64,000 nucleotides of DNA from positions 1 through 64,000 of the forward strand of contig DATIWF010000064.1 of NCBI GenBank assembly GCA_035519535.1. The letters run 5' to 3'. Below are positions 7,316 through 15,493 of this stretch, in pieces; within the stretch, counting starts at the first letter, position 1; the number at the start of each line of letters is the position of its first letter. The position numbers and the translations under genes were made by a program. The DNA is from DATEGZ01 sp035519535 (GTDB lineage Bacteria > Acidobacteriota > Vicinamibacteria > Vicinamibacterales > SCN-69-37). The notes below the pieces were generated by a model that did no database searches, was not told the origin of the DNA, and was given only the letters and a program-made list of their open reading frames with translations.

Positions 7316-8685
7316 CACGCGGATCCATCCTGCTCGTCGATGACGAGCCCAAGATCAGACTGGCGCTCGCCGACGCGCTGCGCGGCGAGGGCCACGAGGT
7401 GCTCGCGACGGGCAGTCCACGCGAGGCCCTGCGCCTGGTCGCGGAGCGCCCGTTCGATCTGCTCGTCGTGGACAACCTCATGCCCGAGCTCAGCGGCCTC
7501 GAGCTCATCCGCGAGGTGCTCGCCGGGACCGGCGGGGGGGAACGCCCGCAGATCCTGATGATGACGGCGCACGCGACGGTCGAGAGCGCGATCGAGGCGA
7601 TGAAGCTCGGCGCGATCGACTACCTGCAGAAGCCGTTCGAGATCGACGAGTTCCTGGTCGTCGTGGGTCGCGCTGTCGAGCACGAGCGCCTGCGCACCCA
7701 CCACGACTACCTCATCACCGAGCGCGACGAGCAGTTCGACCACTACGGCATCGTCGGGCGCAGCCGGGGGATTCAGGAAGTGGTGCGGATGGCGCGGCTG
7801 GTGGCCCAGTCGCGCAGCACGGTGCTGATCGTGGGCGAGACCGGCACCGGGAAGGAGCTGCTCGCGCGCGCGATCCACGATTGGAGCGCGCAGCGCGACA
7901 TGCCGCTCGTGCGCGTGAACTGCGCCGCGCTGCCGGAGACGCTGATCGAATCCGAGCTGTTCGGCCACGTGCGCGGGGCGTTCACCGGCGCCGTCGCGAA
8001 CAAGAAGGGCCGATTCGCCCTCGCCGACGGCGGCACGATCATGCTCGACGAGATCGCGGTGATCGCGCCCACCGTCCAGGCCAAGCTTCTGCGCGTGCTG
8101 CAGGAGCGCGAATTCGAGCCGCTGGGCTCGGAGCGCACCGTGAAGGTGGACGTGCGGGTGATCGCCGCCACCAACCGCGACCTGCGCCAGCTCGTCAGCG
8201 AGGGCAAGTTTCAGGAGGATCTCTTCTACCGGCTGAATGTCATCCCGATCACGATTCCGCCGCTGCGTGAGCGGCCCGACGACATCCCCGCGCTCGTCGA
8301 GCACTTCATCAAGCGCCACGCCAACCGGGCCGGCAAGCGCGTCGACGGCATCGCCCCGGACGCGCTCGCGCTCCTCACCGGCGCCCCATGGCCCGGCAAC
8401 GTCCGCGAGCTCGAGAACACGATCGAGCGTTCGGTCGTCCTGACGCAGCAGCCCATCATTCAGGCGCGCGACATCGTCATCGTCAGCGCCGCGACGCCCG
8501 GGCAGGCGGCGCTGCCGTCCCTCCTGCTGAAACAGAATCTGGAGTGGACCGAGCGCGAGACGGTACGGCGCGCGCTCGAAGCCGCACGTTGGGTCAAGAA
8601 GGACGCCGCGGAAACGATGGGCATCAGCCAGCGCGCGCTCAGCTACTACCTCGCCAAGCATCACATCGACACGCCGGGAGACTGA
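7312..8685 (+). CDS. Sigma54-dependent response regulator (NtrC family)
   Basis: A 457-residue activator with three domains. The receiver is at 1-120 with acidic pocket D10-D11, phospho-acceptor Asp54 and Lys107. The AAA+ domain is at ~145-375 with Walker A GETGTGKE (175-182), the sigma54-contact loop GAFTGA (222-227) and Walker B IMLDE (Asp246-Glu247). A Fis-type helix-turn-helix occupies the last ~40 residues (KKDAAETMGISQRALSYYL). The intact GAFTGA means it should activate sigma54 promoters. It starts at GTG 7312 overlapping the kinase stop, with AAGGAG at 7301. It is the clear partner of the kinase; the -24/-12 site at 3610 is its best candidate target. A hairpin terminator follows. Confidence 0.97.
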   Translation: MTRGSILLVDDEPKIRLALADALRGEGHEVLATGSPREALRLVAERPFDLLVVDNLMPELSGLELIREVLAGTGGGERPQILMMTAHATVESAIEAMKLGAIDYLQKPFEIDEFLVVVGRAVEHERLRTHHDYLITERDEQFDHYGIVGRSRGIQEVVRMARLVAQSRSTVLIVGETGTGKELLARAIHDWSAQRDMPLVRVNCAALPETLIESELFGHVRGAFTGAVANKKGRFALADGGTIMLDEIAVIAPTVQAKLLRVLQEREFEPLGSERTVKVDVRVIAATNRDLRQLVSEGKFQEDLFYRLNVIPITIPPLRERPDDIPALVEHFIKRHANRAGKRVDGIAPDALALLTGAPWPGNVRELENTIERSVVLTQQPIIQARDIVIVSAATPGQAALPSLLLKQNLEWTERETVRRALEAARWVKKDAAETMGISQRALSYYLAKHHIDTPGD

Positions 8686-9044
8686 CGGCCCCCGGACGCA
8701 GAACCAGGAACACCGGATCCTTACGTCCCATGTAAGCGTTTACTTGCGGCGTAAGGCGCGATGCCGATCCGAGGCTGCGGATCGGTGTCTTTCAGCGTTC
8801 CACTGCGGCATCATCCTTGCTCCCCTTCTCGACAGTGCCCGTGCGCCTTCGCCGGCGCGCGGGCCTGGCCCGAGAGGGGGCGAGGGGGTGGTGCGCTCGT
8901 CGTGATTGGGGGACCGACGGTGCCTCGGTTTCGGTGCCGTGCCGAGGCCGCTGGAACGATCGCCGGGCGTGGCCTCCCGAACCTCGCTCCCTCCCGGGCC
9001 GCCGGACCATCGACGTTCTGCCGTCGCGATAAGATGGCGGGAGG
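8686..9044. other. Intergenic region between the two-component operon and the cupredoxin lipoprotein
   Basis: This 359-base gap has no convincing gene. It holds the small dyad CTTAC...GTAAG near 8722-8738, the terminator hairpin at 8763-8792, and then ~250 bases of GC-rich sequence in which I see no promoter, repeat or structured RNA I can name. Confidence 0.5.
8763..8792 (+). terminator. Rho-independent-type terminator after the two-component operon
   Basis: Perfect 8-bp stem CCGATCCG (8764-8771) / CGGATCGG (8778-8785) with a six-base loop, extended by a G-T pair and followed by TGTCTTT. Confidence 0.6.
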
Positions 9045-9437
9045 ATGGTCCGGCTCTCGCGTGTGCGCCTCGTCGCGTGCGGGGCGTTCATCGCGCTGTG
9101 TTGGGCGTGCGGCAGCTCGTCGACGGCGCCGTCCAGCTCGACGCCACCCGTCGCGACCAACACCATCACCATCACGTCGTCCGGCGTGAGCCCGAAGAGC
9201 GTGCAGATCGCCGTGGGCAGCCGCGTGACGTTCGTCAACAACGACTCGCGTTCGCACAACATGCAGTCCGATCCACATCCGGAGCACACGGACTGCCCGG
9301 AGTTGGAAACAGTGGGATTCCTGTCCCCAGGTCAGAGCCACGAAACTAAGAACTTCGTGACCGCGCGAACGTGCGGGTTCCACGACCACGACGACTTCAG
9401 CAACCAGAGTCTCTGGGGTCAGATCATCATCAAGTAA
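9045..9437 (+). CDS. Cupredoxin-like lipoprotein
   Basis: A 130-residue small exported protein. The signal peptide ends at ALCWAC, where the last Cys (22) is a plausible lipidation site, followed by a Ser/Thr/Pro linker (GSSSTAPSSSTPPVATN). The globular part is a one-domain cupredoxin: ITSSGVSPKSVQIAVGSRVTFVNND, then SRSHNMQSDPHPEH and TCGFHDHDD, giving His and Cys ligands in the usual order. The loop is unusually rich in His and Asp. ATG 9045 is preceded at once by GGGAGG, so spacing is tight. Its TAA overlaps the end of galK by eight bases, tail to tail. It may act with the cupredoxin/two-component operon upstream, but a terminator separates them. Confidence 0.75.
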   Translation: MVRLSRVRLVACGAFIALCWACGSSSTAPSSSTPPVATNTITITSSGVSPKSVQIAVGSRVTFVNNDSRSHNMQSDPHPEHTDCPELETVGFLSPGQSHETKNFVTARTCGFHDHDDFSNQSLWGQIIIK

Positions 9438-10758
9438 GCCCCAGCTCCACGACGCCCGGGCCCGGGCGCGTGACGAAGACGTCGGTGCGGGTCACCGCCG
9501 GAAACGCCGCGCGATACGCGGACAGCCAGCGCGTGGCAAACGCGGCCGCGTCGTCGGAGGGCACGAGGGCCCAGACGCTGCCACCGAAGCCCGCGCCGAA
9601 GCTGCTGGCGGCGAAAGCGCCCATCTCGCGGGCCATGCGGGCCAGCGCGCGGGTCTCGGGCGTCTGATTGCCCAGCAGCACGTCGGCCTCGGCCTGCGAC
9701 GCGGCCGACAGGTCGCCAATCGCATGGACGTCGGCGACGCGAAAGGCCTTCGCCGCCTCGAGCACCCGGGCGTCCTCGGCGATGAAGTGCCTCAGCCGGA
9801 TCTGCAGGTCCTTCGCCGTGAAGTCGCCGAAGCCGGTCGCGCGCGTCAGCTCGCGCAGGGCGTTCAGGGCGCCGGGGCCGCTCGCGAGCGCAGCCGCGAG
9901 CGTGGGCCACGACGTGCCGACGGTGTGGTTCCAGACGTCGAGCAGCGCGCGGGTGCCGAGCGACGCGCGGTTGTAGCGATCCTTCGCGCTGCCCGCCTTG
10001 TCGGCCTGGATGCCGCTGCCGGCCACCACGAACCGCCACGATGCCGGCATCAACTCGTCGCCGAGATGCCGGACCGGCACGTACGCGTAGGCGCTGACAT
10101 GGTCGGCGCGGCCGGTGAGGATCGCCGTGTGATCTTCGCTGCCTCCATGCGTGCCGACGCCGCTCGTGCCCGCCAGCGAACCGAACGTCAGCCCGTTCTC
10201 GACCGCGCCAAGGTAGCCGGCGAGGTCCAGCGTCGTCGTGATCGCCGCCTGCCATTCCGGGCGGCTGTCGAGGCCCGCGCGGCGGATCAGCGCGGTGGCC
10301 ACGGCGACGACGAGCGCGCTCGAGCTGCTGAGGCCGGCCGCGCGCGGCAGGTCGCTCAGCACGGCGATGTCGGCGCCGAGGGCCGCACCGGGAAAATTCT
10401 GATTGAGCCGCCGGGCGACGACCGCAACGTAGTTGGACCAGCCGGTGAACCGCGCGGCGGGGTCGTCCAGATGAACTTCGGTCGCATCGCGCCAGCGCGC
10501 GTCGAGCACGCGGACGGTGCGGTCGGCGCGCGGGCCGGCGACGACGACGAAGCCTCGAGGAACGGCCGCGACGAGCGAGCGGCCGCCGGCATAGTCCGTG
10601 TGCTTGCCGAACACCTCGATGCGGCCCGGCACGAACCAGCCCCACTGCGGCGGCGCGGCCACGGCCTGGCGGAACGCCGAGACCGTCTCGGCGACCAGCC
10701 CGGCCCGGCTCTCGGCCTCCGCGGGCGCGAACCCGGCTCCGAGCAATCGCTCAATCAC
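9430..10758 (-). CDS. galK: Galactokinase (GHMP family)
   Basis: Predicted to phosphorylate galactose, or a related sugar, at C1 with ATP. The galactokinase signature appears as GRIEVFGKHTDYAGG, the GHMP glycine-rich loop as PRAAGLSSSSALVVA, and the third motif as GAGFGGSVWALVP near the C-terminus. The signature has FGKH where classical GalK has IGEH, as in many acidobacterial and actinobacterial relatives, so the sugar may differ. The open frame runs upstream through a 27-bp repeat array that would add a nonapeptide repeat (AIASRDGRL). I place the start at GTG 10756-10758 (VIERLLGAGF), giving 442 residues; TTG 10768-10770 is an alternative. Confidence 0.88.
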   Translation of the reverse strand: MIERLLGAGFAPAEAESRAGLVAETVSAFRQAVAAPPQWGWFVPGRIEVFGKHTDYAGGRSLVAAVPRGFVVVAGPRADRTVRVLDARWRDATEVHLDDPAARFTGWSNYVAVVARRLNQNFPGAALGADIAVLSDLPRAAGLSSSSALVVAVATALIRRAGLDSRPEWQAAITTTLDLAGYLGAVENGLTFGSLAGTSGVGTHGGSEDHTAILTGRADHVSAYAYVPVRHLGDELMPASWRFVVAGSGIQADKAGSAKDRYNRASLGTRALLDVWNHTVGTSWPTLAAALASGPGALNALRELTRATGFGDFTAKDLQIRLRHFIAEDARVLEAAKAFRVADVHAIGDLSAASQAEADVLLGNQTPETRALARMAREMGAFAASSFGAGFGGSVWALVPSDDAAAFATRWLSAYRAAFPAVTRTDVFVTRPGPGVVELGLT

Positions 10759-10935
10759 CCGATCGCCCAATGCAATCGCCAATCCTCGATGACGCGATGC
10801 AATCGCCAATCCTCGATGACGCGATGCAATCGCCAATCGTCCATCACGCGATGCAATCGCCAATCGTCCATGACGCGATGCAATCGCCAATCGTCCATCA
10901 CGCGATGCAATCGCCAATCGTCCATCACGCGATCG
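10759..10935. repeat. 27-bp tandem repeat array between galK and the hydroxyacyl-CoA dehydrogenase gene
   Basis: Six head-to-tail 27-bp units run from 10769 to 10930. Each starts with GATGCAATCGCCAATC and continues with CTCGATGACGC or GTCCATSACGC. As 27 is a multiple of three, the array stays open on both strands (QSPIVHHAM one way, AIASRDGRL the other). The repeat starts directly at the stop codon of the neighbouring gene. Confidence 0.95.
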
Positions 10936-11784
10936 TCAATAGTCGTACACGCCTCGGCCAACCTTCTTTCCAAGGCGGCCGGCCTTGACGTACTGCACGA
11001 GCAGCGGGCAGGGCCGGTACTTCTCGCCCATGCTCTTGTGGAGGTACTCGAGGATGCTGAGCCGCGTATCGAGCCCGACGAGATCGACGAGCTCGAACGG
11101 GCCCATGGGATGATTCAGCCCGAGCCTGAGCGCCTTGTCGATGTCGCGCGCCGACGCCACGCCCTCCATGAGCATGTAGAAGGCCTCGTTGCCGATCGAG
11201 GCGTTGACGCGCGTCGTGATGAAGCCCGGCGCCTCGCGCACGAGCACGGTCTCCTTGCCCATCTGCCGCGCGACCGCTTCGACCGTGGCGAGCGCCTCAT
11301 CGCTCGACTCGAGCGCCCGGACGACCTCGATGAGCTTCATCTTGTGGACGGGATTGAAGAAATGCATGCCCGCCACGCGCGCCGGCCGTGAGAGCGATCC
11401 GGCCATCTCCGTGATGCTGAGCGCGGACGTGTTGGTGGCGACGATCGCCGCCGGGGGCGCCGCGCGTTCGATCTCGGCGAAGAGCCTCAGCTTGAGATCC
11501 ATGCGCTCGGGCGCGGCCTCGATCACGAGATCCGCGCCCGCGAGGGCCGCGCCGACATCGCTCGTGGTCGTCACCCGCGCGAGCGCCCGGTCAGCCTCGG
11601 CGCTCGTGGCCTTCCCGAGCTCGACCGACCTCTGAAAGATCTCATGGATCAGATGGCGCGCGCGCGAGAGCTGCGGCTCGGCGACGTCGAAGAGGCGCGT
11701 CTCGTAGCCCGCGGCCGCCGCGGCGTGCGCGATGCCGTGCCCCATGGTGCCGGCGCCCAGAACGGTGACGGTGCGAACAGTCAT
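10936..11784 (-). CDS. 3-hydroxyacyl-CoA dehydrogenase (HbdA/PaaH type)
   Basis: A 282-residue NAD-dependent dehydrogenase of beta-oxidation. The N-terminal Rossmann motif is VLGAGTMGHGIA. The catalytic His is in HFFNPVHKMKLIEV. The 3HCDH C-domain contains APGFITTRVN and GLNHPMGPFELVDLVGLD, and the end is GRGVYDY. The length is that of the single-function enzyme. Start ATG 11782-11784 is four bases after the kynureninase-like stop, so the two are an operon. Placed in the box run, it fits oxidation of 3-hydroxyadipyl-CoA to 3-oxoadipyl-CoA; the substrate is inferred from context. The stop TGA sits at the edge of the 27-bp array. Confidence 0.93.
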   Translation of the reverse strand: MTVRTVTVLGAGTMGHGIAHAAAAAGYETRLFDVAEPQLSRARHLIHEIFQRSVELGKATSAEADRALARVTTTSDVGAALAGADLVIEAAPERMDLKLRLFAEIERAAPPAAIVATNTSALSITEMAGSLSRPARVAGMHFFNPVHKMKLIEVVRALESSDEALATVEAVARQMGKETVLVREAPGFITTRVNASIGNEAFYMLMEGVASARDIDKALRLGLNHPMGPFELVDLVGLDTRLSILEYLHKSMGEKYRPCPLLVQYVKAGRLGKKVGRGVYDY

Positions 11785-11788
11785 GACA

Positions 11789-12946
11789 TCACGGCGTGAG
11801 TCGGGCCGCGAGACACGCGTCGATGGTCTCGACGGCGCGATCGATCTCGGCCTCGGTGTTGTAGAAATGCGGGGCCATGCGGATGCCGGCCTTCGGCCGG
11901 TGGTCGACGATGACGCCTCGCGCCAGCAGCGCGTCGGCGACGCGCGCGCCGTCGGGCACGTCGACGACGACCGACCCGCCGCGCTCCCGGTCGTCGGTCG
12001 GCGTGTTGAGGCGCCACCCGCGCCGCTCTGCCGCATCCATCAGGCGCCGCGTCAGGCGGAGCGACTTCTCGCGGATTGCCGGTACGCCGATCGACGCGAC
12101 GATCTCGTACCCGGCGCGCGCCGAATAGAGCGCCGGCACGTTGGGCGTGCCGCTCTGCAGGCGCTCGATGCCCTCCGCGTAGCGGATCGGCCCCGTCTCG
12201 AACGCGAACGGGGCGGCGTGGCCGGCCCAGCCAACCACCGAGGGCTGCAGATCGCGCACCAGATCCGGACGCACGTAGAGGTAGCCGGCGCCGGGCCCGC
12301 CGCACAGATACTTCACGGACCCGCCCACGGCGAAATCCACGCCCCACCCCGCGAGGTCAATCGGCACCGCGCCCGCGCCCTGGTAGACGTCGAGGACGAC
12401 CCGCGCGCCGACGCGATGCGCCTTCTCCACGACCGGCCCGATGTTCTGCAAACACGCGCTGCGGAACAGGACGAGCGAGATCGGCACCAGCACCGTGCGC
12501 TCGTCGATGGCATCGACGAGCCGATCGATCGGCGCGCGAATCGTGTCGTCGGACGGCACGATGACGACCTCGGCGCCGTACCGGCGGAACCCCTCGAACA
12601 GGTAGTGGTTCGTCGGAAAATCGAGGTCCTGGAGCACGATCCTGTTGCGCCGGCCGTCGAACGAGAACGCGGACGCAATGATCGACTGGGCGACGGTCGC
12701 GTTCTGGTGCATCGTGATGGTGTCGCGCGCCGCGCCGAGAATCGGCGCCAGGAGGTTGCCCGTCTCCTTGCCGATCTCCCACCAGCCCTCGTGCCAGGCC
12801 CGCACGCCGCGGCGGCTCCACTCGTCGGCGAACTGCTGCAGGTACGCGCTCGCGCGCCTCGGCATCGCGCCCAGCGAGTGGCTCACCAGGTACGTGCAGG
12901 TCTCGACGATGGGGAACTCTCGACGCCAGGCTAAGAGTGAATCCAT
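11789..12946 (-). CDS. Kynureninase-like PLP enzyme (class V aminotransferase fold)
   Basis: A 385-residue PLP enzyme. The probable Schiff-base lysine is Lys212 in VGGSVKYLCGGPGAGYLYV, which is close to the kynureninase GxxYKYLNGGPG motif. The cofactor Asp186 is in VVLDVYQGAG, and MHQNATVAQ contributes the phosphate-binding part. Kynureninase cleaves kynurenine to anthranilate, and anthranilate is a 2-aminobenzoate, so a feed into aromatic CoA metabolism is conceivable. However, other fold members (cysteine desulfurase-like or isopenicillin N epimerase-like) cannot be excluded. It lies between the hydroxyacyl-CoA dehydrogenase and the aldehyde dehydrogenase in the box run. ATG 12944-12946 abuts a repeat array and has no Shine-Dalgarno. 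Confidence 0.72.
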   Translation of the reverse strand: MDSLLAWRREFPIVETCTYLVSHSLGAMPRRASAYLQQFADEWSRRGVRAWHEGWWEIGKETGNLLAPILGAARDTITMHQNATVAQSIIASAFSFDGRRNRIVLQDLDFPTNHYLFEGFRRYGAEVVIVPSDDTIRAPIDRLVDAIDERTVLVPISLVLFRSACLQNIGPVVEKAHRVGARVVLDVYQGAGAVPIDLAGWGVDFAVGGSVKYLCGGPGAGYLYVRPDLVRDLQPSVVGWAGHAAPFAFETGPIRYAEGIERLQSGTPNVPALYSARAGYEIVASIGVPAIREKSLRLTRRLMDAAERRGWRLNTPTDDRERGGSVVVDVPDGARVADALLARGVIVDHRPKAGIRMAPHFYNTEAEIDRAVETIDACLAARLTP

Positions 12947-13164
12947 GTCATCGGCAATCGGTAATCGATAATCGGGTGATCGAAGGGCATCGATGATCGA
13001 TGATCAGCATCGACGATCGATGATCGACATCGACGATCGATGATCGGCATCGATGATCGACGATCGATGACCGACATCGATGATCGATCATCGGTATCGA
13101 TCATCGCCGGTCGATCATCGCACCCAGCACCCAGCACTCAGCACCCAGCACCCAGCACTTCGCA
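12947..13164. repeat. ATCGATG-word array plus CACCCAG word block
   Basis: From about 12955 to 13116 the gap is almost wholly ATCGATGATCG/ATCGACG words with a loose ~20-bp period. From 13121 to 13160 it switches to a different 10-bp word (CACCCAGCAC) repeated about four times. Two repeat words share one gap. Confidence 0.9.
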
Positions 13165-14616
13165 TTACGTCAGATCGACCCAGACCGTCTTGACCTGGGT
13201 GTAGGACTCGAGCGCGTGCACGCTCATCTCGCGGCCGAATCCGCTCTGCTTGTAACCGCCGAAGGCGGCCGCCGTGTCGTACACATTGTAGGTGTTGATC
13301 CAGACCGTCCCGGCCTGGAGCTTCGACGCCACGTAGTGGGCTTTCTTGATGTCCCTCGTCCAGATGCCGGCCGCCAGACCGTAGATCGAGTCGTTGGCGC
13401 GGGCGATCGCCTCGTCCACGTCGCCGAATTCGATCGCCGCGAGCACCGGGCCGAAAATCTCCTCGCGCGCGATCGTCATCGCCGGCTGGACGTCTGCGAA
13501 CACCGTCGGCTGCATGAAGTAGCCCTTGCCCGTGCCAATGTCGGCGCGCTGGCCGCCGGCCACGAGCGTGGCGCCCTCGCGCTTGCCCGTCTCGACGTAG
13601 TGGAGGACGCGCTCGAGCTGACTTTTCGACGAGACCGCGCCCAGCCGCGTCTTCGGATCGAGCGGATCGCCGGCGACCATCTTCTTCGTCCGCTCGGCGA
13701 CCTTGGCGATGAACTGGTCCTTGATCGACCGGTCAACGAGCAGGCGCGATCCCGCGGCACACACCTCACCCTTGCCGTAGAAAATGCCCGTCGTGGCGCC
13801 GCGGATCGCGGCGTCGAGATCGGCGTCGGGGAAGACGATATTCGGGGACTTGCCGCCGAGCTCGAGCGTCAGATGCTTGACCGTGTCGGCCGCGCCGCGC
13901 ATGATCCCGCGCCCGGTGCTCGTGTCGCCGGTGAACGCGATCTTGTCGACGCCGGGATGCCGGACGATCGCGTCGCCGACCTCCGACCCGCGGCCCGTGA
14001 TGACGTTCAGCACGCCGGGCGGAAAGCCGACGTCAATCGCGAGCTGTCCCAGTGCGAGCGCCGTCAGCGGCGTCTGGCTCGCCGGCTTCAGGATCACGGT
14101 ATTCCCGGTCGCCAGCGCCGGCGCCACCTTCCACATCGCGAGCAGCAGCGGGAAGTTCCAGGGCACGATGCACGCGACGACGCCCAGCGGCTCGCGCAGC
14201 GTGTAGACGAGCGCCTGGCCCTTGACCGGCACGGTCTCGCCGTGCACTTTGTCCGCCCATCCCGCGAAGTACTGCAGGCATTCGACCGCCATCGGCACTT
14301 CGATGTGGCGCGACTCGGTAATCGGCTTGCCGTTGTGGAGCGTCTCGAGCCGCGAGATCTCGTCGATCTGCTCGGTGATCCGATCGCCCAGCTTCCAGAG
14401 CAGCCGGCCGCGCTCACGCGCGGACAGCTTGCCCCACGGTCCCGCCAGGGCCGCGCGGGCCGCGGCCACGGCCGCGTCCACGTCCGCCGCGGTGGCCGAG
14501 GCCACGTGCGCGATCACGTCCTCGGTCGCCGGATTCACGACCGGCATGGTCTTGCCGCCGGACGCGTCCTGCCATGCGCCGTTGATCAGCAGTTGTTTGG
14601 TTCCGAGCATCGTCAC
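13165..14616 (-). CDS. Aldehyde dehydrogenase (candidate semialdehyde-CoA dehydrogenase of the box pathway)
   Basis: A 483-residue NAD(P)-dependent dehydrogenase. The catalytic Cys286 is in GKGEVCAAGSR, Glu252 in LTLELGGKSPN; VPWNFP and the FTGDTSTG cofactor turn are also present. Overall it looks like the betaine/phenylacetaldehyde branch of the ALDH superfamily rather than a known BoxD. Its position, 82 bp downstream of the hydratase in the boxCB run, makes oxidation of 3,4-dehydroadipyl-CoA semialdehyde the natural guess. I use GTG 14614-14616, with GAGG seven bases upstream; ATG 14608-14610 would remove two residues. The 82-bp gap upstream contains no repeat. Confidence 0.9.
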   Translation of the reverse strand: MTMLGTKQLLINGAWQDASGGKTMPVVNPATEDVIAHVASATAADVDAAVAAARAALAGPWGKLSARERGRLLWKLGDRITEQIDEISRLETLHNGKPITESRHIEVPMAVECLQYFAGWADKVHGETVPVKGQALVYTLREPLGVVACIVPWNFPLLLAMWKVAPALATGNTVILKPASQTPLTALALGQLAIDVGFPPGVLNVITGRGSEVGDAIVRHPGVDKIAFTGDTSTGRGIMRGAADTVKHLTLELGGKSPNIVFPDADLDAAIRGATTGIFYGKGEVCAAGSRLLVDRSIKDQFIAKVAERTKKMVAGDPLDPKTRLGAVSSKSQLERVLHYVETGKREGATLVAGGQRADIGTGKGYFMQPTVFADVQPAMTIAREEIFGPVLAAIEFGDVDEAIARANDSIYGLAAGIWTRDIKKAHYVASKLQAGTVWINTYNVYDTAAAFGGYKQSGFGREMSVHALESYTQVKTVWVDLT

Positions 14617-14698
14617 CTGTCTGCCTCTGAATCGTCGGATCGCTTCGACCGCACCACCGGTCAGGCCCGGCTGACGCCAATCGGGGCCAGACCCGCGC

Positions 14699-15493
14699 TC
14701 AATCGCCCATGAATTTCGGCGTACGCTTCTCCAGATTGGCCGCGATGCCCTCTTTCGCGTCGCGGCTCTCGAACAGAAGCTGCTGCAGCTCGCGTTCGAG
14801 CGCGAGTCCCTCGCCGAAACCAGCTTCCAGCCCCGACTGCACCGCGCGCTTGATCCGTCCGACCGCCCGGCTCGCCTTGTGCGGCGGCGTGAACGTCGTC
14901 GCGTAGTCCATGACGGCGTCGATGAACGAGCGCCCGGCCAGCGTCGCGTCGTCCCAGACGGCCGTCACGAGCCCAAGGCTCGCCGCCTCCTCCATCGTCA
15001 TCAGGCGTCCGGTGGTCATGAGTTCGATCGCGCGCGCTTTTCCGATGGTGCGCGCCAGGCGCTGCGTGCCGCCGGTTCCGGGCAGCACGCCGAGCGCGAC
15101 CTCGGGCAGGCCGATCTTGCCGGCAGCGGCGCGCGCGATGCGCAGATCGGCGGCGAGCGCGACTTCGAGGCCGCCCCCGACCGTGTGCCCGTTCAGCGCC
15201 GCGATGACGAGCTTCGGCGTCTGCTCGAGGCGGTTGAGCGTCTCGTTCGCGTGCAAGCAGAAGTAGTACTTGAACTCGGGCGTCGCGTCCCGGAGCATGC
15301 CGATCGTCGCGCCCGCACAGAAGAACTTCTCGCCCGCGCCGGTGAGGACGATCACGTGCACGGCCGGATCCATGCGTGCCGCGAGGATTGCCTCGTCCAG
15401 CTCGCGCATCATTTCGTAGCTGTACGTGTTGGCCGGCGGCTCGTTCAGCGTCAGGAGCGACACCCCGGCGCGGACGGACGTGAGGACCCTCAC
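14699..15493 (-). CDS. Enoyl-CoA hydratase/isomerase family protein
   Basis: A 264-residue crotonase-fold enzyme. The oxyanion-hole segments are FCAGATIGML and LNGHTVGGGLEVALAADLRIA; the second catalytic region is PEVALGVLPGTGGTQRL. It is predicted to hydrate or isomerise an unsaturated acyl-CoA; beside boxB the likely substrate is dehydroadipyl-CoA. The start is GTG 15491-15493, overlapping the boxB stop in a GTGA tetranucleotide, so the two are translationally coupled. Longer in-frame extensions only read antisense or out-of-frame boxB sequence. Confidence 0.92.
   Translation of the reverse strand: MRVLTSVRAGVSLLTLNEPPANTYSYEMMRELDEAILAARMDPAVHVIVLTGAGEKFFCAGATIGMLRDATPEFKYYFCLHANETLNRLEQTPKLVIAALNGHTVGGGLEVALAADLRIARAAAGKIGLPEVALGVLPGTGGTQRLARTIGKARAIELMTTGRLMTMEEAASLGLVTAVWDDATLAGRSFIDAVMDYATTFTPPHKASRAVGRIKRAVQSGLEAGFGEGLALERELQQLLFESRDAKEGIAANLEKRTPKFMGD

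Noticed and set aside
6418..8664. 748-residue open frame opposite the kinase and regulator genes
   Set aside because: It is a high-GC antisense shadow. The forward genes have complete catalytic motifs and coupled starts.
10755..10988. Open frames of 72 residues through the 27-bp array (QSPIVHHAM repeats and the reverse)
   Set aside because: The unit length is a multiple of three, so frames stay open by construction. No start signal and no conserved function can be seen.
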